Source: Paenibacillus riograndensis SBR5
GTDB lineage: Bacteria > Bacillota > Bacilli > Paenibacillales > Paenibacillaceae
Direction: 5' to 3'
Length of the DNA stretch: 64,000 bases
NCBI RefSeq assembly: GCF_000981585.1
Contig: NZ_LN831776.1
Location: 573,001 to 637,000, forward strand
Numbering within the stretch: position 1 is the first letter of the stretch; every line of letters starts with the position of its first letter. Below, piece after piece: positions 25,094-33,640 of the stretch. The notes under the pieces were generated by a model that ran no database searches, had not been told where the DNA came from, and saw only the letters and a program-made list of their open reading frames with translations. A program made the position numbers and the translations under genes.

Positions 25094-27310
25094 ATGGGTG
25101 TTTTGAATGTGGTTCAAGGAAATGTGAGACGCCAGTGGATGCTCGAAGGACTGGACTGTGCCAACTGCGCCATGAAAATCGAAAATAAGGTCAAGAAAAT
25201 CGAAGGAGTAACGTCCTGCTCGGTGAATTTCACCATGAAGATGATGACCCTGGAAACTGCGGCAGCCGATGCCGAGGCAGTGTCCGCTGAAGCCCGGCGG
25301 ACGGTGAACATCCTTGAACCTCACGTGAAGGTCAAGGAAGTGAAGCCGGCAGGGTTGCGCAGGAACCCGCAACCAGACGCCAGCCCGCAGCACGGGCACA
25401 GCCGCGAAGCCCATGCTCACGATGATGCGCACGGGCACAGCCACGAACATGGGGAAGGCGATACCCGCCGCATTCTGCTGCGCCTGGGAGCCGGAGGCAT
25501 CCTTGCAGCAGCCGGAATGTTCCTGCCGGTCAGCGGAATCCCGGAGCTGCTGATTTTCCTGGCCGCTTATCTGATTGTTGGCGGCGAGGTCGTCTGGTCT
25601 GCTGCCCGGAATATCGTCCGGGGCCAGGTTTTCGACGAGAATTTCCTGATGGCACTCGCAACGATAGGGGCCTTCGCTATTGGAGAATACCCCGAAGGCG
25701 TAGCCGTCATGCTGTTCTATCAGGTTGGCGAGCTGTTCCAGGGGATGGCGGTCAACCGTTCCCGCCGCTCCATTACGGCGCTGATGGATATCCGCCCCGA
25801 GTTCGCTAATTTGAAGGAAGCCGGAAATCTAAGACGTGTTGCGCCGGAAGAAGTAGGGATTGGCGATCATATTGTAGTTAAACCGGGGGAGAAGGTGCCG
25901 CTGGACGGAACCATACTTGAAGGCAGCGCAATGATGGATACCTCGGCGCTGACCGGGGAATCGGTTCCGCGTGCAGCTGAACCGGGCAGCAAGGTGCTGA
26001 GCGGATTTATTAACCGCAATGGTGTGGTTACGATTGAGGTTACTGAGACATTTGGAGAATCAGCTGTCTCCAAAATCCTGGAGCTGGTGCAGAACGCCTC
26101 CAACAATAAGGCAAAAACAGAAAACTTTATCACCAAGTTTGCCAGAGGCTACACACCTGTAGTGGTTATCACCGCGCTCCTGCTGGCTGTAATCCCTCCG
26201 CTTGTACTGAGCGGAGCCACTTTCTCAGACTGGATCTACCGGGCGCTGGTATTCCTCGTCATCTCCTGCCCTTGCGCGCTGGTCGTTTCGATACCGCTTG
26301 GCTTCTTCGGCGGCATTGGCGCAGCCTCTAAGAGCGGTATTCTCGTCAAAGGCAGCAACTTCCTGGAGGCCTTGAACGATGTTAAGGTGGTTGTGTTTGA
26401 TAAGACCGGAACGCTCACCAAAGGCGAATTCAAGGTAACGGGGACCTACCCTTCGGAGGGCTTTAAGGAGGACGATCTGCTGCGGACTGCCGCGTATGCC
26501 GAGAGCCACTCCAGCCATCCGATTGCGGAGTCGATCCGGGCGGCCTACGGCAAAGAAATTCCCGGCGGTGCTATAGCGGACTACAATGAAATATCCGGCC
26601 ACGGCATTGCCGTTATGGTGGAGGGCAAGGCGGTACTGGCCGGGAACGCACGGCTGATGGCGCGTGAAGGCATTGCCAGCCGGACGCCGGAACAGAACGG
26701 AACAGTGGTCCATATCGCTATTGATAAGCAGTATGCGGGGTATCTGGTCATTGCTGATGAAGTGAAAGAGGATTCCCTTCAGGCGGTTCAGGCACTTGGG
26801 CGGCTTGGAATTCACAGAACCGTCATGCTGACGGGCGATGCCTCCCCGGTTGCGGAAGCCGTTGGGCAGCAGCTGGGGATTGAGGAGATTCACGCTGAAC
26901 TGCTGCCGCAGCACAAGGTCGAAGCCATCGAGAAGCTGGAGCGGGAAAAATCACAGCGGGAGAAGATTATTTTTGTCGGCGACGGGATTAATGATACTCC
27001 GGTGCTGGCCCGGGCGGATGTCGGCATTGCTATGGGCGGGCTGGGCTCGGATGCGGCGATTGAAGCGGCAGATATCGTAATTATGACGGATGAACCGTCA
27101 AAAATCGCCACAGCGGTCAGCATTGCCAAGCGCACGCGGACCATTGTCTGGCAGAATATTATTTTTGCCCTGGCGGTGAAGGCATTATTCCTGCTGCTGG
27201 GAGCTTTCGGAATTGCCACGATGTGGGAGGCCGTCTTCTCGGATGTGGGTGTGACCGTGCTTGCGGTGCTGAACAGCGTCCGGGCCCTGCAGGTTCCCAA
27301 ATCCGTGTGA
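25094..27310 (+). CDS. cadA: Zn/Cd/Pb-exporting P1B-type ATPase
   Basis: A 738-residue heavy-metal ATPase. It has an N-terminal HMA domain with metal-binding GLDCANC, then a His-rich linker (about residues 95-120, HGHSREAHAHDDAHGHSHEH), eight expected membrane helices, the CPC motif (SCPCALV) in TM6, the phosphorylated D436 in DKTGTLT, the SSHPIAES nucleotide-domain motif and GDGINDTPVLARADVGIAMG. CPC with this context indicates Zn2+/Cd2+/Pb2+ export. ATG 25094 sits only 1 nt after AAGGGAG; the in-frame TTG at 25103 has better spacing and may be the true start. Confidence 0.95.
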   Translation: MGVLNVVQGNVRRQWMLEGLDCANCAMKIENKVKKIEGVTSCSVNFTMKMMTLETAAADAEAVSAEARRTVNILEPHVKVKEVKPAGLRRNPQPDASPQHGHSREAHAHDDAHGHSHEHGEGDTRRILLRLGAGGILAAAGMFLPVSGIPELLIFLAAYLIVGGEVVWSAARNIVRGQVFDENFLMALATIGAFAIGEYPEGVAVMLFYQVGELFQGMAVNRSRRSITALMDIRPEFANLKEAGNLRRVAPEEVGIGDHIVVKPGEKVPLDGTILEGSAMMDTSALTGESVPRAAEPGSKVLSGFINRNGVVTIEVTETFGESAVSKILELVQNASNNKAKTENFITKFARGYTPVVVITALLLAVIPPLVLSGATFSDWIYRALVFLVISCPCALVVSIPLGFFGGIGAASKSGILVKGSNFLEALNDVKVVVFDKTGTLTKGEFKVTGTYPSEGFKEDDLLRTAAYAESHSSHPIAESIRAAYGKEIPGGAIADYNEISGHGIAVMVEGKAVLAGNARLMAREGIASRTPEQNGTVVHIAIDKQYAGYLVIADEVKEDSLQAVQALGRLGIHRTVMLTGDASPVAEAVGQQLGIEEIHAELLPQHKVEAIEKLEREKSQREKIIFVGDGINDTPVLARADVGIAMGGLGSDAAIEAADIVIMTDEPSKIATAVSIAKRTRTIVWQNIIFALAVKALFLLLGAFGIATMWEAVFSDVGVTVLAVLNSVRALQVPKSV

Positions 27311-27349
27311 ACCTTGGGCAATAGTCACGGCAAGCAAATATATAATACG

Positions 27350-27403
27350 AAAAAAATAAGCACTCAGGATTCCATAATGTGGGTCTTGAGTCTTATTTTT
27401 TAT
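27350..27403 (+). terminator. Terminator after cadA
   Basis: AATAAGCACTCA pairs with TGAGTCTTATT (one bulge) and is followed by TTTTT. Confidence 0.65.
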
Positions 27404-27499
27404 GTTGGAACTAATGGTCCATGTCTATTATTGCCGATATAACACTATAGATTTACAGCATATGGAAGATCATTATCAGTTTTGCTGGGGGGAACTATA

Positions 27500-29527
27500 G
27501 TGGATAAGTCAGATGTACCGGAAAAAATGAAAATGAAAGCAAAAGAAAGAAAATCAGCATCTGTTCAAACCAAATGGTCGCTTGTGATTCTTGCGATTGC
27601 CATTGTGCCTTTACTGGGGACGACCATCTTTTTTGTGCAGTATTTTGGCGGCGTGACCCGGTCGAACAGCGAAGAGCTGGCCACTAAAATACTGGAGATG
27701 AACACCTCGCGCATCGATGAGTGGTTGAAAAGCCGGACCTCGGCCGTGCAGGAGCTTATTGCGCAGCATCCGGAGTTCGACACCGCGCAGCCGCAAAGTA
27801 TTTTTCCGGTGGTTAAGATCCTGGAAGAGAGTGACAGCCAATCGGAAGGCTACAGTGTCATTAACAAAGATGGCCTGCTGACCAATACGATGAACCTGAC
27901 GGCCGATATGGCGAAATCTGCTTACTTCTTAAAAGCCAAGGAATCCCTGGCGCCGGCAATGGGGGATATGTCGTACCTGGAACCGCTCAAAAAATACATC
28001 ATTCCGCTGATCGTTCCTGTTGTGGACAAGAAGCAGCAATTCAGCGGAGCAATTGCGTTTTCGGTTACACCCGATATCTTAAATGAGATGAGTAAAAGCA
28101 TCCATGTGGCTGAGAGCGGCTACGGCTATGTAGTCTCCGGCAAAGGGGACTATTACGCGTATTCCGATATGAGCCGGATCGGTAAGAATATGGCGGACTA
28201 TGCCAAGGAGCCGGAACTGAAGAAGGCTGTCACCGCCATGCTCAGCCGCGAAAGCGGTTCGGAGACCTATACAGGTGAAGACGGAAAGACAATTATTACA
28301 TATTACAAGACCATTCCCGGTACGGATTGGAAGCTGATGATCAATGTGCCGAAAAGCGAGATTTTTGCCAAAGTGAATGCGGCCCAGCGCTTGGCGACCC
28401 TGTTAATCATCGGTATCATCCTGCTGGTGACCTTGATTTCACTCTATCTTACCCGCATGGTGGTTAAGCCGCTTGTGGCAATCTCCGGTGTCATGAAAAG
28501 AGTGGCCGAGGGCCATCTGAGTGAAAGGGTGGAAGTCCGTTCGGGGGATGAAATCGGCCAGATGAGCAAAAGCATCAATGATACAGTCAGTTCACTGTCC
28601 GGAATTGTCGGTACGATTGACGCCACTGTGCTGCAGGTAGCTGCCGCCGCCGAAGGGCTGCTGGAATACGCCAACCATTCCTCCAATACCTCTGCTGAAA
28701 TTGCTACCGTCATCCAGGAGGTGGCACAGGGCATGGAGGAGCAGTTCAAGGGATCAGAGCAGTCGGCCCGGGCTACCGAAGAAATGGCTGTGGGACTGCA
28801 GCGAATCGCGGAATCCTCCGTAAGTGTGTCCGATCAGGCGGAAACGGTAAGTGCAGAGGTGCAAAACGGCTATCTGGAGATTCAATCCACGCTTGAACAA
28901 ATGACGGTCATCACGACAACCGCAGGCCAAACTGCTGATCTGATCCAGACCCTGACGCAGCAATCCGAACATATCGGACAAATCATCGATGTTATCTCCG
29001 AGATCGCTAATCAGACCGGGCTGCTGTCGCTCAACGCTTCAATAGAAGCGGCCCGCGCAGGTGAGCATGGACGGGGCTTCGGCGTCGTGGCGAATGAAGT
29101 GAAGAAGCTGGCTGAACGCACCAATGCCTCAATTGTTGATATTGTCGATCTGATCAAGCAGATTCAGGCCTCCACAACCAATGCTGCGCAGTCCATGGAA
29201 AAGAGCATCGCCGAGATTGGCGACGGCATGGGCAAAATGAAAAATGTGGGGATATCCTTTGAACATATCCGTTCCTCTATCCGTGAAGTTTCGATGCAGA
29301 TCCAGGACGTTTCCGCCATCAACGAGGAAATGTCTGCGGGAACCGAGGAAATCACGGCTTCTGTCTCCGATATGCTGACCATTGCCAAGGATTCGGCGGA
29401 GAATGCCCAGGCGGTATCCTACGCCTCTTCAGAACAAATGGAGCTTATGAAAAAGGTGGTTGACTCGGCGAAATCCCTCAATGAGATGATGTCCACGCTG
29501 AAAGGCGAGATTGAGAAATTCCGCTAA
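27500..29527 (+). CDS. Methyl-accepting chemotaxis protein (dCache sensor)
   Basis: A 675-residue transmembrane chemoreceptor. TM1 is near residues 25-48, then an extracellular dCache-type domain of about 250 residues ([38 protein letters not shown], the usual small-molecule binding fold), TM2 ([20 protein letters not shown]), HAMP, and a long cytoplasmic coiled coil with the hairpin tip [30 protein letters not shown] that contacts CheA/CheW. The likely start is GTG 27500, 7 nt after GGGGGG; an earlier TTG has no ribosome site. The ligand is unknown; amino acids and carboxylates are common for this fold. Confidence 0.93.
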   Translation: MDKSDVPEKMKMKAKERKSASVQTKWSLVILAIAIVPLLGTTIFFVQYFGGVTRSNSEELATKILEMNTSRIDEWLKSRTSAVQELIAQHPEFDTAQPQSIFPVVKILEESDSQSEGYSVINKDGLLTNTMNLTADMAKSAYFLKAKESLAPAMGDMSYLEPLKKYIIPLIVPVVDKKQQFSGAIAFSVTPDILNEMSKSIHVAESGYGYVVSGKGDYYAYSDMSRIGKNMADYAKEPELKKAVTAMLSRESGSETYTGEDGKTIITYYKTIPGTDWKLMINVPKSEIFAKVNAAQRLATLLIIGIILLVTLISLYLTRMVVKPLVAISGVMKRVAEGHLSERVEVRSGDEIGQMSKSINDTVSSLSGIVGTIDATVLQVAAAAEGLLEYANHSSNTSAEIATVIQEVAQGMEEQFKGSEQSARATEEMAVGLQRIAESSVSVSDQAETVSAEVQNGYLEIQSTLEQMTVITTTAGQTADLIQTLTQQSEHIGQIIDVISEIANQTGLLSLNASIEAARAGEHGRGFGVVANEVKKLAERTNASIVDIVDLIKQIQASTTNAAQSMEKSIAEIGDGMGKMKNVGISFEHIRSSIREVSMQIQDVSAINEEMSAGTEEITASVSDMLTIAKDSAENAQAVSYASSEQMELMKKVVDSAKSLNEMMSTLKGEIEKFR

Positions 29528-29545
29528 GCTTACTTAAAAGATACA

Positions 29546-29595
29546 AAAACACCCCTGGGCGCTGCACACTGCCGTGTGTAGCCCAGGGGTGTTTT
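29546..29595. terminator. Bidirectional terminator between mcp and ldh
   Basis: AAAACACCCCTGGGC and GCCCAGGGGTGTTTT form a perfect 15-bp stem serving the two convergent genes. Confidence 0.92.
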
Positions 29596-29614
29596 CTATT
29601 ATGTTAGACCGTTT

Positions 29615-30583
29615 CTACTTGAGGTGCAGGCTTTCGATGCCCCGGCGGATAATGCTGCAGGAGGCCTCAAGCTTCTTGGATTCCTCTGCACTCAGGTTCA
29701 GCTCCAGCAGTTCCTGTATGCCGCCGCTGCCGATGATGGCCGGTGCTCCGGCGCATACGCCGCTTTGGCCGTATTCCCCGTCCAATATGGCGGAGACGGC
29801 AATGATTTTGTGCTCGTCATTCAGGATGGAGCGGGTGATGAAGGCCAGCGCGCTGCCGATGCCAAAATGCGTTGAGCCCTTGCGCGTAAAAATCTCCCAG
29901 CCGGCATCCTTGGTTTTGCGGGCGATGTCTTCCAGATCCAGTGTGCTGAACCGTTCCCGGTGCTGCTCCATGATCTGCAAAATCGGTTTGCCGCCGATGG
30001 TCACATGGGACCAGGCAACGAATTGGGACTCGCCGTGTTCGCCGAGCGCATAGCCGTTGACACTGCGGGGATCGATGGTAAAGACCTCCGACAGCAGCGT
30101 CTTCAGCCGCGAGGAGTCAATAGAGGTTCCGGTGCCGATGACTCTGTGGCGGGGCAGGCCGGAAATTTTCCATACCATATAGGTGACAATATCAACAGGA
30201 TTAGCGGCGATAACGAAGATGCCGTCAAACCCTCCGGCCATAATTTCGGTAACAATGTCCTTGGTGATCACAGCCGCAGCATCAAGAACATCCAGTCTGC
30301 TCTGTCCCGGCTTGGGATTGGCGCCTGCTGTCAGAATGACAACGTCCATTCCGGCGCAATCGCTGGAGGTGCCGGCATATACCTTGGTGCGTGTTCCGGT
30401 GAAATCCATGCAGTGCGAGAGATCAAGCGCTTGTGCCATGGCGCGGTCATAAGTGCGGTCAATCATCATGATTTCGTCGCATATAGCCTGATTGACCATG
30501 GAATAGGCACAGCTGGAACCGACCATTCCCGAGCCGACGATCGCCACTTTTCTTGATTTACTTTTCAATTGTCTTGTCCCCAC
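29615..30583 (-). CDS. ldh: L-lactate dehydrogenase
   Basis: A 322-residue NAD-dependent dehydrogenase of the LDH/MDH superfamily. Rossmann motif [30 protein letters not shown] with the NAD-selecting Asp, the mobile loop [11 protein letters not shown] carrying the substrate-binding Arg, catalytic His in [10 protein letters not shown], and NPVDIVTY. The Gln before SRLD and the overall pattern favour lactate rather than malate dehydrogenase. It converts pyruvate to lactate in fermentation. GTG 30583 is the given start, but TTG 30568 with GTGGGGACAA upstream is equally plausible. It is monocistronic, convergent with the chemoreceptor gene. Confidence 0.88.
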   Translation of the reverse strand: MGTRQLKSKSRKVAIVGSGMVGSSCAYSMVNQAICDEIMMIDRTYDRAMAQALDLSHCMDFTGTRTKVYAGTSSDCAGMDVVILTAGANPKPGQSRLDVLDAAAVITKDIVTEIMAGGFDGIFVIAANPVDIVTYMVWKISGLPRHRVIGTGTSIDSSRLKTLLSEVFTIDPRSVNGYALGEHGESQFVAWSHVTIGGKPILQIMEQHRERFSTLDLEDIARKTKDAGWEIFTRKGSTHFGIGSALAFITRSILNDEHKIIAVSAILDGEYGQSGVCAGAPAIIGSGGIQELLELNLSAEESKKLEASCSIIRRGIESLHLK

Positions 30584-30755
30584 TCTCTAAAAGTATGCTT
30601 ATATTCTAACTGATCTCATCGCAAGTTACCTGACATCAGACACAAAAAAGCTGGCCGACCCGTGCAATTTTGGCCGAAAGTGACATGGGAGGTTAGAAAT
30701 GACTAGGCGGATTACTAGTAGTATATGCATATTAGAGGAGAAGGGGGAATGTAAG

Positions 30756-30835
30756 ATGACAATGTACCGTAGAATGATCCATTAAAAATGAAGGAGCATT
30801 CTTGGGGCAACGAGGTCCCGAATGCTCTTTTTTTA
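30756..30835 (+). other. Possible 9-codon ORF followed by a terminator
   Basis: AGAGGAGAAGGGGG precedes ATG at 30756, which opens a nine-residue frame (MTMYRRMIH). A strong terminator (GAGCATTC...GAATGCTC with T8, 30804-30837) follows at once. It could be a tiny gene, a leader or a small RNA; the function is unknown and chance is not excluded. Confidence 0.3.
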
Positions 30836-30837
30836 AC

Positions 30838-31055
30838 TATATAGATTGAAATTGAAAATATTACAATGAAGGGAGAAGTGGCGGAGGAGAAGTTTGGAAC
30901 TGTAGGAGCGGTAGCGTCCGCCTTTGTCTGCGGATTTCAACCGCGAACAGCAAGTTATAATCAAGAAATCTGCAGACAACAGTGGCCGGAAGTCCAAACA
31001 TTCTCTGGAGTCACGACCACTACGAAAATAGAAAATCACAAGTTCAGTTTATATA
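30838..31055. repeat. MITE-like element, copy A
   Basis: A 220-bp segment bounded by CTATATAGATTGAAATTGA and ...CAAGTTCAGTTTATATAG, inverted ends of the family. The inside resembles copies B and C (AGAAGTTTGGAACTGTAGGA, TCTGCGGATTTC, GGCCGGAAGTCCAAACATTC) but lacks a 36-bp internal block. Flanking TA dinucleotides fit a TA target. No gene inside. Confidence 0.75.
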
Positions 31056-31136
31056 GAAAGTATATATCGGGGTCCCTGCAAAGTGTCTGAATCAGCTTCC
31101 AGGCAATAGTCCCACTTTGCAGGGTTGTTGTACCAT

Positions 31137-31655
31137 TTAGATGATATTGTCAGCCTCGGGCTCAGGGGTATGGGCGTGCGGTGGAACCATCCGGATGTAA
31201 CGCTTATACATAAATACTCTCCAGTGCAGGATCATGCCGAAGGCCAATATGAAAAAAAGCCCGCCTGACTGCGGAATGGATACATATTGATTGATAAACT
31301 CATGCAGCACCGTGCGGATCAGCAGCAGCCCAAGCAGGATGAAGGCAAAGCTTTTGGAGCGCCGGGCATAAATCAGGCCTTCCCGTGCTTCAAACTTGGT
31401 GCTGCGCATCAGCGGGTAGGCAAAAATAAACCAGCCGACCAGAAAAGCCGCAACCGCCCACCACCAGGGAAATCTGACCTCGGGAACAACAAACATGGCA
31501 AAACCGGTGGACATGCCCAGCGGGGGAATCCATATTTTGCGGATCGTTACCGGGCGCGCACTGGCCTTCAGGCGGATGAAAATGACCATCAGCGCCATGA
31601 ATACAGCCCCCAGAGTGGAACCGACATGCAAAAGTGAAGGGTTGATATTGCCCAT
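31137..31655 (-). CDS. ccdC: CcdC-family membrane protein (DUF1453)
   Basis: A 172-residue protein with about five membrane helices and a short His-rich cytoplasmic tail. It matches the Bacillus CcdC/YneJ pattern (RPVTIRKIWIPPLGMSTGFAMFVVPEVRFPWWWA, PLMRSTKFEAREGLIYARRSKSFAFILLGLLLIRTVLHEF). CcdC is encoded near CcdA, a thiol-disulfide transporter for cytochrome c maturation, in Bacillus, but its own function is unsettled and no ccdA gene is in this window. AGAGAGGAAAG precedes ATG. Confidence 0.82.
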   Translation of the reverse strand: MGNINPSLLHVGSTLGAVFMALMVIFIRLKASARPVTIRKIWIPPLGMSTGFAMFVVPEVRFPWWWAVAAFLVGWFIFAYPLMRSTKFEAREGLIYARRSKSFAFILLGLLLIRTVLHEFINQYVSIPQSGGLFFILAFGMILHWRVFMYKRYIRMVPPHAHTPEPEADNII

Positions 31656-31790
31656 GATTCACTTTCCTCTCTGTGATTTGTGTCACTTATTTTTCCATTA
31701 TAGCAGAAAAAAGAAGGCAAAACATTGAACCCGTATCAGCGGGAATTGTGCAGCTGCTTCTCCTGAAGCCATTAGCTTTAGCCGCAAGAA

Positions 31791-31816
31791 ACCCGCCAAG
31801 GAAGGCCTTGGCGGGT
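31791..31816 (-). terminator. Terminator after the GlsB/YeaQ-like gene
   Basis: ACCCGCCAAGG / CCTTGGCGGGT form an 11-bp stem with a 4-nt loop, followed on the minus strand by TTCTTG. Confidence 0.75.
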
Positions 31817-31865
31817 GTAGATGCCAGCCCTGCTAGGCAGGTCTGGTTGTATATAAGGTTAGTCC

Positions 31866-32126
31866 TTAAGAACGGCTGCGTCCACCAACCGAACGGAGGA
31901 TCAGGCTGACGATAAAGATCAGGACGATCGCACCGATAAGTGACGGGAAAACATAGAAATCGCTGATCTTAGGTCCCCAGCTTCCCAGCAGCATGCCGCC
32001 GAGCCAAGAACCGAGAATACCGGCGATAATGTTGCCGATAACACCGCCCGGAATATCTCTGCCCATAATCAGACCGGCCAACCAACCAATGACGCCACCA
32101 ACAATCAACATCCACAGAAAACTCAT
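31866..32126 (-). CDS. GlsB/YeaQ/YmgE-family stress membrane protein
   Basis: An 86-residue protein with three membrane helices and the Gly-rich family pattern (LIVGGVIGWLAGLIMGRDIPGGVIGNIIAGILGSWLGGML), known as transglycosylase-associated protein. Family members are induced by stress; the molecular function is not established. AAAGGAGCTGAAGCAC lies before ATG. Further upstream on the same strand GTTTAA-N13-GGTTAA is a weak sigma-B-like match. Confidence 0.9.
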   Translation of the reverse strand: MSFLWMLIVGGVIGWLAGLIMGRDIPGGVIGNIIAGILGSWLGGMLLGSWGPKISDFYVFPSLIGAIVLIFIVSLILRSVGGRSRS

Positions 32127-32256
32127 TGTGCTTCAGCTCCTTTATGTTTTGTTATCTTCGATGGTTACTATTAACCTCATGCCGGACGTTTAAACCAGGT
32201 GTCAAATATTGTCGGCAGCCTTATAATTAGTATTCAAGTATGTCCAGAAATATGCT

Positions 32257-32283
32257 GTTTAAACCTAGTGAGGTAGCGGGTAC
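32257..32283 (+). promoter_or_regulatory. Sigma-B-like promoter of the lactonase gene
   Basis: GTTTAA, a 15-bp spacer and GGGTAC match the general stress sigma-B consensus (GTTTAA-N12-15-GGGTAT). It lies about 115 bp before the start codon. The neighbouring divergent gene is a stress-type membrane protein. Confidence 0.5.
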
Positions 32284-32399
32284 ATAAACATGTTATAGTG
32301 AAAAAAGTGCGGAACCCTGAGGTGTATTCCTTTAACTTAAGGGTATATATGAAGTAAGTAATACTACGCGCCAATATACAATAGAAGGAGCCGCTGCCC

Positions 32400-33449
32400 A
32401 TGCAACAGCCTAATGAAGTTCTATTTTATGCAGGAACCTACAACAGTGTTGATCAAAATGCGATTATTCTGGGGGCTTTGAATAAGGATACGGGGGAAAT
32501 GAGAATCCTGAACAGTACGAAGGGGATTGAGAATCCGTCCTACCTGGCAGTGAACAGCACAGGGACTGTGCTGTATGCCGTAAGTGAGAAGGATCAAGGC
32601 GAGGTCTATGCATATGCCATTGAGCCCGGAAGCAAAGCGCTGCGCCTTCTGGGAAGCAGACCAACGGATGGCGGCGCTCCGTGTTACGTGTCGATTTCCC
32701 CGCAAGAGGATTACATATTTGTCTCTAACTATTCGGGAGGCAACGTTAACATTTTTCCGGTGAATGCCGATGGCTCGCTTCAGGAAATGTCCGCCCAGGT
32801 CAAGCATGAGGGGTCCGGACTGCGTGAAGACCGGCAGGAAGCGCCGCATCCCCATTCGGTCATTCCTGACCGGTCCGGACAGCATGTGCTTGTCTGCGAT
32901 CTGGGGCTGGATCAGATTGTATTCTACCGTGTGGAAGACGGCAAGCTGGCTACCCGCCGCGAAGTTCTGCTTCCGCCAGGTTCGGGTCCCCGCCATCTGG
33001 CCGGACATCCGTCAGGACAATGGCTGTACCTGATTAATGAGCTGAACAGCACAATCACTGTGTTCGCGAATGATGAGCAGTCTGCTGATCTGAAAATTCT
33101 GCAGAACATCAGCTCCCTTCCGGAGAATTATGCCGCCGGCAGCGATGATACTGCCGCCGACATTCATGTATCGCCGTGCGGCCGTTTCCTGTACGCCTCC
33201 AACCGCGGGCATGACAGCATTGCGTTGTTCCATATCGACCCGTCCACGGGCCTGCTGGAAGCGCAGGATTGGGTCATCTCCGGAGGCCGGACGCCGCGCA
33301 ATTTCGCCATTATCGGCGGGATGCTGCTCGCGGCCAACCAGAACAGTGATAACATTGTCTCCTTCAGAATCGACAGTGAGACCGGCAGGCTCATCCCTAC
33401 CGGCAATGAGCTGGATCTCACATCACCGGTCTGCCTGAAGCCGTTGTAA
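32400..33449 (+). CDS. pgl: Lactonase-family beta-propeller (6-phosphogluconolactonase type)
   Basis: A 349-residue seven-bladed beta-propeller of the YkgB/YbhE lactonase family (FYAGTYNSV, NPSYLAVNSTGTVLYAVSE, HPHSVIPDRSGQHVLVCDLGLDQI, GSGPRHLAGHPSGQWLYLINELNSTI, SPCGRFLYASNRGHDSIALF). Members hydrolyse 6-phosphogluconolactone in the pentose phosphate pathway; some act on other lactones. The length and HPHS and GPRH motifs fit the functional group. Cytosolic with no signal peptide. AGAAGGAG precedes ATG. It is monocistronic, with a hairpin terminator shared with the convergent hydrolase gene. Confidence 0.87.
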   Translation: MQQPNEVLFYAGTYNSVDQNAIILGALNKDTGEMRILNSTKGIENPSYLAVNSTGTVLYAVSEKDQGEVYAYAIEPGSKALRLLGSRPTDGGAPCYVSISPQEDYIFVSNYSGGNVNIFPVNADGSLQEMSAQVKHEGSGLREDRQEAPHPHSVIPDRSGQHVLVCDLGLDQIVFYRVEDGKLATRREVLLPPGSGPRHLAGHPSGQWLYLINELNSTITVFANDEQSADLKILQNISSLPENYAAGSDDTAADIHVSPCGRFLYASNRGHDSIALFHIDPSTGLLEAQDWVISGGRTPRNFAIIGGMLLAANQNSDNIVSFRIDSETGRLIPTGNELDLTSPVCLKPL

Positions 33450-33571
33450 CCCGGAAGCGCCTTCTGTCCGGCTGGATTATAGGGGGAATCTGCTGCAGAA
33501 TATGCAATAGAATCTCCCGACCTGAATCTGATATCCTTCAAGTTCAGGTTATTGAGCGCCTGCCAAAAAAC

Positions 33572-33612
33572 AAAACGGCTTGAGGTCCAGTTAAGGGCTG
33601 CTCAGCCGTTTT
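33572..33612. terminator. Bidirectional terminator between pgl and hydrolase
   Basis: AAAACGGCTTGAG pairs with CTCAGCCGTTTT, with a T-run on the plus strand and A-rich flank for the minus strand. Confidence 0.85.
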
Positions 33613-33640
33613 TTGCTTTCGAATGAAGTTATCTTTCTGC

